14,884 bases of DNA from Verrucomicrobiota bacterium (GTDB lineage: Bacteria > Verrucomicrobiota > Verrucomicrobiia > Verrucomicrobiales > Verrucomicrobiaceae), in NCBI GenBank assembly GCA_021413535.1, contig JAIOQF010000298.1, positions 1 to 14,884 of the forward strand, read 5' to 3'. A model generated the notes under the pieces. The model did no database searches. It saw nothing but the letters and a program-made list of their open reading frames with translations, and was not told the DNA's origin. Positions 1 to 5,769 of the stretch are shown here, piece by piece. The first letter of the stretch is position 1. The number at the start of each line of letters is the position of its first letter. Made by a program: the position numbers and the translations under genes.

Positions 1-103
1 TCGTGTGCGATCAATGCTGAATACTAATTTCATGACTCCTCACCCTGGCTGCGGGTTTCGTCTGGTTGATATTTGCCGCAACCGCCTATGGTAAGCCCGC
101 TGC
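1..103. other. Left-edge non-coding or gene-end fragment
   Basis: This is the stretch before pdxA. A reading frame entering from the left edge ends at a TAA at 25-27 and could be the last eight codons of an upstream gene, but it is too short to identify. A second + frame from 36 to 107 encodes a strongly hydrophobic run (including the residues AAGFVWLIFAATAYG) and stops at a TGA that overlaps the pdxA start as ATGA. It has no start codon in frame: the nearest ATG, at 32, is one base out of frame. No Shine-Dalgarno sequence is visible before pdxA. No gene is called here. Confidence 0.4.
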
Positions 104-1111
104 ATGAGCCTTCCAAAATTAGCCGTCACGATGGGCGACCCGGCCGGGGTTGGACCTGAAATCTGTCTTCATCTTCTCGCTAATCCGGCGATCCGCGAAA
201 TTTGCGTGCCGGTGATCTTTGGTGATGCAGCGGTGCTGGTTCGCTGCGCTCGTGAGGCGGGAATCGCAGCACCACAACGGATCATTGCCCAATTCGACTG
301 GCCGCAAGTCATCAAGACGCTCGATACACCGGCCGTGCTGGATTTACATGGGTTCGATCAAAGCGGATTTATGCCCGGCACCGTGAGTGCTGCGACCGGT
401 GCAGCGGCCTACGGTTATGTGATCGAGAGCATCAGGGCGGCGCAGGTTGGCGAGGTCGCCGCAGTCGTCACCGCGCCGATGAACAAGGAGGCGCTGCACG
501 CCGCGGGAATTCATTATCCCGGACACACGGAAATCTTCGCGGAAGAAACCCAGGCGAAGCGCTCCTGCATGGCGTTCTTCTCGGATGAACTCAATTGCAG
601 CCTGGTCACGGTGCACGTCGGTTATCAGGAGGTTCCCGCTTTGCTCAGCGCGCAGCGCATTCTCGACGTGATCGAGCTGACCGCCGATGCCGTGCGAAAA
701 ATTCGCGGGCGCGCGCCGAAACTTGCGGTGTGCGGATTGAATCCGCATGCAGGCGAACACGGTCTGTTCGGAAACCGCGAGGAGGAAGAGATAATCCTGC
801 CGGCCATCGAGGCGGCGCGGAAACAGGGCTTGGATGTAATCGGACCGCTGCCACCGGACACGGCGTTTATTTCCTCGCGTCGTCGCTGCACGGACGCCTT
901 CATCTGCATGTATCATGATCAGGCCTTGATTCCGCTCAAGGCGCTGGCGTTTGACTCGGCGGTGAATACGACGCTCGGCCTGCCTATTGTGCGCACCAGT
1001 GTGGATCACGGCACCGCCTGCGACATCGCCTGGCAGGGCAAAGCCGATCCTAACAGTCTTTACGAAGCGGTGAAACTGGCGGTGAAGCTGAGCCAGCCCA
1101 CGGGCCGTTGA
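104..1111 (+). CDS. pdxA: 4-hydroxythreonine-4-phosphate dehydrogenase PdxA
   Basis: PdxA oxidises 4-phosphohydroxy-L-threonine with NAD; the product decarboxylates and is condensed by PdxJ in the DXP-dependent route to pyridoxal 5'-phosphate. It is a cytoplasmic homodimer with a divalent metal at the active site. The 335-residue product has the family length and opens with the signature TMGDPAGVGPEI (residues 9-20). The three metal-ligand histidines known from the E. coli enzyme appear to be H171 (TVHVGY), H215 (NPHAGE) and H271 (MYHDQ). GHTE at 140-143 and the block LGLPIVRTSVDHGTA (291-305) are also typical. The ATG at 104 is the natural start because the conserved TMGDPAG motif begins only eight codons later, but no ribosome-binding site precedes it. 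No other B6 gene is in the window. The family assignment is very secure. Confidence 0.97.
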   Translation: MSLPKLAVTMGDPAGVGPEICLHLLANPAIREICVPVIFGDAAVLVRCAREAGIAAPQRIIAQFDWPQVIKTLDTPAVLDLHGFDQSGFMPGTVSAATGAAAYGYVIESIRAAQVGEVAAVVTAPMNKEALHAAGIHYPGHTEIFAEETQAKRSCMAFFSDELNCSLVTVHVGYQEVPALLSAQRILDVIELTADAVRKIRGRAPKLAVCGLNPHAGEHGLFGNREEEEIILPAIEAARKQGLDVIGPLPPDTAFISSRRRCTDAFICMYHDQALIPLKALAFDSAVNTTLGLPIVRTSVDHGTACDIAWQGKADPNSLYEAVKLAVKLSQPTGR

Positions 1112-1116
1112 ATTGG

Positions 1117-1162
1117 AAAATGCGATGAATATTTGACGATGGCTCACGAAGCTTCGCATTTT
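1117..1162 (+). terminator. Possible terminator or hairpin after pdxA
   Basis: A perfect 9-bp inverted repeat begins six bases after the pdxA stop: AAAATGCGA at 1117-1125 pairs with TCGCATTTT at 1154-1162, enclosing a 28-base loop. The right arm overlaps a 10-base palindrome, CGAAGCTTCG (1147-1156). There is no clean U-tract after the stem and the loop is long, so it is a poor intrinsic terminator. Its place directly behind a gene end is the main argument for it. Confidence 0.35.
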
Positions 1163-1229
1163 GCGTTGCGGGGAATCATGACGGATTTACGGCCGCCGCA
1201 GAGGCGACATCATTTTAATTCGTGATTAA

Positions 1230-1248
1230 GGTGTATTTGCTATGCAAG
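1230..1248 (+). promoter_or_regulatory. NsrR-like operator candidate upstream of nnrS
   Basis: The 19 bases GGTGTATTTGCTATGCAAG agree with the NsrR consensus I recall, GATGYATTTNAAATRCATC, at 13 of 18 defined positions. The left half-site is nearly intact and the right half is degenerate. NsrR is an Rrf2-family iron-sulfur repressor that senses nitric oxide and commonly controls nnrS and haemoglobin genes, so the position 70-90 bases before an nnrS-globin pair is right. No nsrR gene is in the window. The consensus is from memory and the match is imperfect, so this is only a candidate. Confidence 0.3.
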
Positions 1249-1279
1249 ATATGAGCATCTATTGGCAGGATATCATGCA
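1243..1279 (+). repeat. Inverted repeat in the nnrS upstream region
   Basis: TGCAAGATAT (1243-1252) and ATATCATGCA (1270-1279) are inverted copies matching at 9 of 10 positions, separated by 17 bases. The left arm overlaps the right half of the NsrR-like site. The arrangement could be an operator for a dimeric regulator or an RNA hairpin in the nnrS leader. Confidence 0.4.
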
Positions 1280-1318
1280 CGCCCCCTGGCTACGGTCACG
1301 TGTTGATCCTGATCCATT

Positions 1319-2506
1319 GTGAACTTTCCCGCCTGCCAGCATCGCAAACTGAAGACCACACGAACCGGTGGACTCCGCTGGCTCGCTGCGGAACCGTTCC
1401 GGCTGTTTTTCGCCAGCGGAATATTGTGGAGCATCGTGGGCGTGTCACTGTGGCCGTTGTTCCATGCGGGTCGGCTGGGTTTCTATCCGGGTTTCGTCCA
1501 CTCGCGACTGATGATCGAATCGTTCGGCGGCGCGTTTATCATCGGCTTCCTCGGCACCGCAGGGCCGCGCATGGCGAGCGCGCCAAAGTTGACGGTGCCG
1601 GAATTGCTCGTGCTTTTTGGACTTCATCAACTGGGCGGCGTGATGCATCTCACGCTGCATCATCGAGCGGGAGACATCTGTTTCCTCGCGCTGATGGTGC
1701 TGCTGCTGTTGGGCCTTGTGGTTCGCGTGGCGAAGTTCCGCAAGGATGCACCACCACCGCAGATGCTGCTCGCCTTGACTGGCCTGCTTTGCGGCGTCGC
1801 TGGCACCGTCATGCTGTTGCAACCGGCCACGCAGGTTGATGCCCGCTTGTTGCGGCTCGCGAGTTTGCTTTTGTATCAAGGGCTGCTGTTGCCGCCGGTG
1901 CTCGGGATTGGATCGTTCATCTTTCCACGAATCCTTGGCGGAGAATTCGGCGAGCCGGCGGAAGGCGCCCAGCGTCACCACAGTCTCGTCCGTGCGGCGG
2001 TCGCAGCAGGGCTTGTCATCGCCAGCTTTTTTCTGGAAGCGTGGGGAAATGTCGGGACTGGACATGCCATCCGCATGCTCGCGCCGCTGGCCTACTTGCT
2101 CATCGAAGTGAAATGGCACATGCCAGAGGGCACGTTGTCCAAGGGATTGTTCTGGGCGTTCGGGTCCGGATTGTGCGGCCTGGCCCTGCCTGCGTTTTTT
2201 TACGCGCAGCGCATCGGCCTGGAGCACCTGCTTTACATTGGCGGATTTGGACTCCTTATCCTCGTGGTGGCGAGCCGGGTTCTCTTCGGACACAGTGGAG
2301 ACCTGGATGGATTCGCGAGGAAGTCCTGGGCTGCTCGCTGGCTCATCATTCTTTCGATGGCGGCGGCGACCACACGTGCCTCTGCGGACATTTTTCCCCG
2401 CATCCAGATATCGCATCACATCCACGCGGCGTGGCTCTGGGGCATGGCGGCCGTGCTCTGGCTACTGTGGCATCGGCGGCGCTTTTTCCAACGAGACAAA
2501 GAATGA
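1319..2506 (+). CDS. nnrS: NnrS family haem-copper membrane protein
   Basis: NnrS proteins are polytopic inner-membrane proteins carrying haem and copper, found with denitrification and nitric-oxide stress genes; they help cells tolerate NO, but their exact chemistry is not settled. The 395-residue product is almost entirely hydrophobic, with about ten to twelve membrane segments. It shows the family landmarks EPFRLFF (25-31), HSRLMIESFGGAFIIGFLGT (61-80) and, late in the protein, HLLYIGGFG followed by RVLFGHSG (303-327). The candidate haem ligands are among the histidines at 61, 103, 110, 114 and 303. The start is the GTG at 1319: an in-frame TGA lies at 1310-1312 and no in-frame ATG occurs before the conserved EPFR motif. 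There is no Shine-Dalgarno sequence. It lies 10 bases before a truncated-haemoglobin gene and is almost certainly co-transcribed with it. The family call is firm; the exact start is less so. Confidence 0.9.
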   Translation: MNFPACQHRKLKTTRTGGLRWLAAEPFRLFFASGILWSIVGVSLWPLFHAGRLGFYPGFVHSRLMIESFGGAFIIGFLGTAGPRMASAPKLTVPELLVLFGLHQLGGVMHLTLHHRAGDICFLALMVLLLLGLVVRVAKFRKDAPPPQMLLALTGLLCGVAGTVMLLQPATQVDARLLRLASLLLYQGLLLPPVLGIGSFIFPRILGGEFGEPAEGAQRHHSLVRAAVAAGLVIASFFLEAWGNVGTGHAIRMLAPLAYLLIEVKWHMPEGTLSKGLFWAFGSGLCGLALPAFFYAQRIGLEHLLYIGGFGLLILVVASRVLFGHSGDLDGFARKSWAARWLIILSMAAATTRASADIFPRIQISHHIHAAWLWGMAAVLWLLWHRRRFFQRDKE

Positions 2507-2516
2507 TCATCCAACC

Positions 2517-3020
2517 ATGAACAGCAATATTCAACTGAGGCCGGACATTGAAGGTCGCGTCGAAATCGAACAGCTCATCAATGCCTTCTATTCCCGGGTG
2601 CGAGCTGATGACGTGCTCGGTTTCATTTTTGACGATGTCGCGGGAACAGACTGGGGCACGCACCTGCCGAAGATGTATGCGTTTTGGGAAACGGTGCTGT
2701 TCCGCAGCGGAGGTTATACGGGCAGTCCGCTCGCCGCCCACGCGAAGCTGGTGCAGTTGACGCAGATGGGCCGCCCTCAGTTCGACCGTTGGCTCATGCT
2801 GTTCTGCGGCACAGTCGATGATCTCTTCAACGGTCCTCATGCCGAACACATCAAGAACTGCGCCAGCGACATGGCCAACGTGATCCAATCGCGCATCAAC
2901 CATGTGCCCGATCCCCGTTTCGATCCGGCTAATCTCACTCCCGAGCAACGGGAGCGCTATGCCCGCTATCGGCCCGCATCCGCGGGATTGGGTGGCCTTG
3001 AGCCGCCCGATTTCATTTGA
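2517..3020 (+). CDS. Group III truncated haemoglobin
   Basis: This is a small cytoplasmic haem protein of the 2-over-2 globin fold, group III. Members bind O2 and NO and are linked to nitrosative-stress defence, as with Campylobacter Ctb. The 167-residue product carries the group III landmarks: Y25 in NAFYSRV (Tyr-B10), H75 in AAHAKL (proximal His-F8) and W92 in FDRWLMLF (Trp-G8). The helix-H region NCASDMANVI follows. The usual length is about 130 residues; here an extra tail of about 35 residues (131-167, rich in Pro, Arg and Tyr, ending in EPPDFI) extends past the globin core. The ATG at 2517 begins just ten bases after the nnrS stop. A longer upstream reading frame exists but overlaps nnrS and adds nothing globin-like. 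Co-occurrence with nnrS strongly supports an NO-related role, which remains an inference. Confidence 0.93.
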   Translation: MNSNIQLRPDIEGRVEIEQLINAFYSRVRADDVLGFIFDDVAGTDWGTHLPKMYAFWETVLFRSGGYTGSPLAAHAKLVQLTQMGRPQFDRWLMLFCGTVDDLFNGPHAEHIKNCASDMANVIQSRINHVPDPRFDPANLTPEQRERYARYRPASAGLGGLEPPDFI

Positions 3021-3060
3021 AGACGCCATCGCCATTTCCGGCTGCGCTTCATTTTGAAAT

Positions 3061-3103
3061 TCCCTTTTAACTTGTTCCTTTTCCCTTATCCCTTCCTTTT
3101 CCC
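3061..3103 (+). promoter_or_regulatory. Polypyrimidine leader before leuA
   Basis: Of the 43 bases directly before the leuA ATG, 39 are pyrimidines, in runs such as TTCCCTTATCCCTTCC. No Shine-Dalgarno sequence is present. A similar leader precedes ffh at 11165-11205. It may serve as a single-stranded landing site for ribosomal protein S1, or it may be a dispersed intergenic sequence family; the sequence alone does not decide. Confidence 0.4.
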
Positions 3104-4780
3104 ATGTCCTTCGATCCTACCAAATACCAGCGCTTCACCCAGACGAAGATTGATTTGTCGAGCCGTCAATGGCCCACCCGCACACAAACGCAGGCACCCA
3201 TCTGGTGCAGCGTGGACCTCCGCGATGGCAACCAGGCGCTCGCCGTGCCGATGAACGTGTCGCAGAAGCTGGACATGTTTGATGCGCTGGTGAAATGCGG
3301 GTTCAAGGAGATTGAAGTCGGGTTTCCCTCCGCTTCGAATACCGAGTTTGCTTTCAACCGCCGACTCATCGAAGACGGTCGCATTCCTGATGACGTGACG
3401 ATTCAGTGCCTGGTCCAGGCGCGCGAGGATCTCATTGAGAAAACCGTGCAGTCGCTGATGGGTGCGAAGAGCGTCATCATTCATCTCTACAACTCCACGT
3501 CACCCGCGCAGCGCCGCTACGTGTTCGGCATGGAGAAGCCGGACATTGTCAAAGTGGCGATACGCGGCGCCCAGTGGATCAAGGATCGTATCGGACGACT
3601 GGAAGCAGGCGGCACCAAGGTGATGTTGCAATATTCGCCGGAGAGTATCAGCGCCACCGAGATGGAGTTCGCCAAGGAGATCAGCGAAGCGGTGATGGAC
3701 GTCTGGCAGCCGACATCACAGCGGAAGATGATCTTGAATCTGCCTGATACGGTCGAAGTCGCCGGTCCGAATGTTTATGCCGATCAGATCGAATGGATGA
3801 GCACGAACATCAAGAATCGCGACGCGCTCATCATCTCACTGCACTCGCACAACGATCGAGGCACTGGAACAGCCGCCACCGAAATGGGATTGCTGGCTGG
3901 TGCGGATCGTGTCGAAGGCACGCTCTTCGGCAATGGCGAGCGCACCGGCAATCTCGATATTGTGCAGGTGGCGATGAATCTCTACATGCACGGCATCGAT
4001 CCCAAGCTGGACTTCTCGGACATGAGCGGACTCATCGCCATGTATGAGCGTTGCACCGGAATGACCGTTCCACCGCGCCAGCCGTATGCGGGAGAGCTGG
4101 TTTTCACGGCGTTCAGCGGGTCGCATCAGGATGCCATTAAAAAAGGACTCACTGCTTATGAGAAATCGCGCGGCTTCTGGGACGTGCCCTATCTCACAAT
4201 CGATCCCAAGGACATCGGTCGCGAATACCGTGAGGTCATTCGGGTAAATTCCCAGAGCGGGAAGGGTGGAGTGGCCTATCTGTTGGAAAGCGAGTTCGGC
4301 ATCGAACTGCCAAAAGATTTGCAGCGCGAATTCGGACCGCTGGCCAACGATGAAGTGGACAAGATGGGCCGGGAAGTCACGGCACTGGAATTGAAGGGCA
4401 TGTTCTGGAAGGAATACATCGAGCGCAGCAAGCCCTATGCCCTGATCCATTTCCACGCAGACGGAGTCGATGGAAATTTCTCCTGCCGCGCCAGCCTTGA
4501 TCGCGCAGGCGAGGAGTTGCGTGTGACCGGGGAGGGGAATGGTCCGATTGCCGCGTTCGTCGATGGCTTGAAGAAGTGTGGTGCACCGGAATTTGAAGTG
4601 GCAAACTTCCGCGAGCAATCACTCAGCGCTGGGACGGAGGCGAGTGCGCTCGCTTACATCCAGATCAAAACGGGAAGCGGAAAGACCTGCTGGGGTGCTG
4701 GAGTCGATACCAATATTGAATTGGCATCGATCAAAGCAGTGCTCAGCGCGGTGAATCGATTGAGCGTCGCAGCACGATAA
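3104..4780 (+). CDS. leuA: 2-isopropylmalate synthase (long LeuA2 type)
   Basis: LeuA catalyses the first committed step of leucine synthesis: acetyl-CoA plus 2-oxoisovalerate gives 2-isopropylmalate. At 558 residues it belongs to the long type found in Mycobacterium and yeast, rather than the E. coli type. The N-terminal TIM barrel has WCSVDLRDGNQAL (34-46), where R40 and D41 are the catalytic arginine and metal-binding aspartate. The metal ligands H247 and H249 lie in SLHSHNDRGTG, and N283 lies in GNGERTGNLD; their spacing matches the M. tuberculosis enzyme. A C-terminal LeuA dimer/regulatory domain of about 130 residues (roughly 425-558) is complete, so feedback inhibition by leucine is likely. 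The ATG at 3104 is chosen because MSFDPTKYQRF is a normal N-terminus for this type. No attenuator peptide or T-box is visible upstream, and no other leucine gene is in the window. Confidence 0.96.
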   Translation: MSFDPTKYQRFTQTKIDLSSRQWPTRTQTQAPIWCSVDLRDGNQALAVPMNVSQKLDMFDALVKCGFKEIEVGFPSASNTEFAFNRRLIEDGRIPDDVTIQCLVQAREDLIEKTVQSLMGAKSVIIHLYNSTSPAQRRYVFGMEKPDIVKVAIRGAQWIKDRIGRLEAGGTKVMLQYSPESISATEMEFAKEISEAVMDVWQPTSQRKMILNLPDTVEVAGPNVYADQIEWMSTNIKNRDALIISLHSHNDRGTGTAATEMGLLAGADRVEGTLFGNGERTGNLDIVQVAMNLYMHGIDPKLDFSDMSGLIAMYERCTGMTVPPRQPYAGELVFTAFSGSHQDAIKKGLTAYEKSRGFWDVPYLTIDPKDIGREYREVIRVNSQSGKGGVAYLLESEFGIELPKDLQREFGPLANDEVDKMGREVTALELKGMFWKEYIERSKPYALIHFHADGVDGNFSCRASLDRAGEELRVTGEGNGPIAAFVDGLKKCGAPEFEVANFREQSLSAGTEASALAYIQIKTGSGKTCWGAGVDTNIELASIKAVLSAVNRLSVAAR

Positions 4781-4932
4781 AAATAATATCAAGCTCCATA
4801 AATATTTAACATTTTCCTAGGTGAAATGGGGTTATTTGTCGAAAAACTATAAATATTAGTTTTATCGCCACATGCAAATCTCGACTCATCCCCATCGGTG
4901 TCGTCATGGTTATCATCAAACCTTTGGCCACC
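4781..4932 (+). other. AT-rich intergenic region with small hairpin
   Basis: This gap of about 150 bases is markedly AT-rich compared with its surroundings, especially 4781-4870. It holds a perfect 7-bp stem, AAAACTA (4843-4849) with TAGTTTT (4857-4863), and a 7-base loop. The stem is nearly all A-T and would be a weak terminator for leuA; the region may also carry the promoter of the secreted-protein gene. No gene is visible. Confidence 0.4.
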
Positions 4933-5631
4933 ATGAAACTTCGAATCATTTCCACTTCACTGTGCTTCCTCATCACCGGACTTATCAGTGCCAGTCCGGT
5001 TTCGAACGAACCCCTCGGAACCATTACGACCAGCCTCGGACGCTCTTACCAAAACTGTCGCGTCTGTCAGGTCGATCCTGATGGAGTGATTTTTGCCCAC
5101 CAGAGAGGCATCGCGAAAGTGCTCTTTGGCGAAATCCCTGAACAGCTTCGCAGCAAGCTGGGATTCGATGAGCAGAAAGCCACGGATTACGCGAAAGATC
5201 AGTCCGAGAAAAAACGCCGCGCTCTGGAGCTAAAAGCTGAAATGCAAAAAGAACTCCTCAAGGCGCAAACGGCGGTGAGTGTTGCCGAGATTCAAAGTGC
5301 CGGAATGGTGCAGCAAGCCTATGCCATGGGCGGAGGTGGTTCGAGTTATCTTCCTTACACCGGCGGTCTCTACGGCTGGGATAACAGTCTGTATAACGAA
5401 GGGTATAACGGCAACTTCAACAATCGCGGCCAAGGTTGGAACAACATCAACTGTGGCACTCCCGGAGTCTCGACGTTGCGCTACAATCCCCGGTGCGGCG
5501 CTCCGCTGCTCAATGTTATCTCCAACAATCGCGGTGGTCTCGGACCCGTAAACTGCCAGCGCCCCGCGAACAATTTCTTTGCGGTGCCTCCGGTTTCCGT
5601 GGCTGGTCAGGGAGGTCAGGGGCGCCGCTAA
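4933..5631 (+). CDS. Secreted protein, PVC-type domain, Gly/Asn-rich tail
   Basis: I do not know its function. From the ATG at 4933 the 232-residue product begins with a clear Sec signal peptide (MKLRIIS, then a hydrophobic core, cleavage probably after ISA at residue 20). Residues 30-85 form a compact domain with GRSYQNCRVCQVDPDGV, then GIAKVLFGEIPEQL and LGFDEQKA. I associate this pattern (G-x-x-Y, D-G-hydrophobic, G-I-A-K-hydrophobic-hydrophobic-F) with many uncharacterised secreted proteins of Verrucomicrobia and Planctomycetes. Residues 80-122 are charged and heptad-like, probably a coiled coil. Residues 130-232 are low-complexity and rich in Gly, Asn and Tyr, with cysteines at 174, 188 and 208. 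An in-frame ATG nine codons earlier (4906) would put charged and hydrophobic residues before the signal peptide and is less likely. It is probably periplasmic or at the cell surface. Confidence 0.72.
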   Translation: MKLRIISTSLCFLITGLISASPVSNEPLGTITTSLGRSYQNCRVCQVDPDGVIFAHQRGIAKVLFGEIPEQLRSKLGFDEQKATDYAKDQSEKKRRALELKAEMQKELLKAQTAVSVAEIQSAGMVQQAYAMGGGGSSYLPYTGGLYGWDNSLYNEGYNGNFNNRGQGWNNINCGTPGVSTLRYNPRCGAPLLNVISNNRGGLGPVNCQRPANNFFAVPPVSVAGQGGQGRR

Positions 5632-5769
5632 AGGAACGATCGCCCACTTCCGTCGCTGATTGACAGCTCGCCGGATTGCGGCAGCGCTCGCGATGTGGTG
5701 AAAAGAAGGCGCCCAAAGCAACGCGGGACTTGAAATCTTGGTCATTCTTGGCGACAAGACTGGCTCCCC

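Larger units (their letters stand above)
1163..1318 (+). other. Intergenic region between pdxA and nnrS
   Basis: About 155 bases lie between the pdxA hairpin and the nnrS start. No open frame with recognisable content is present on either strand. The region holds the two operator-like symmetries listed separately (1230-1248 and 1243-1279). I could not find a convincing -35/-10 pair. Confidence 0.5.

Noticed and set aside
344..1159. 271-codon minus-strand open frame opposite pdxA
   Set aside because: pdxA is certain on the plus strand, and the antisense product has no recognisable features.
1445..2425. 326-codon minus-strand open frame inside nnrS
   Set aside because: Its product is rich in Arg, Gln and His with no family features, as expected from the shadow of a hydrophobic membrane-protein gene.
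2238..2516. N-terminal extension of the truncated haemoglobin from 2238
   Set aside because: It would overlap nnrS by about 270 bases and encodes no globin-like sequence; the ATG at 2517 gives the normal N-terminus.
4835..4864. Bacteroidetes-type promoter (TTTG, 18 bases, TAGTTTTA) before the secreted-protein gene
   Set aside because: The second element is imperfect, overlaps the small hairpin, and nothing else points to Bacteroidetes; short AT-rich matches are expected by chance here.
5660..5665. TTGACA that could be a -35 box upstream of htpG
   Set aside because: No acceptable -10 hexamer lies 15-19 bases downstream; the region there is GC-rich.
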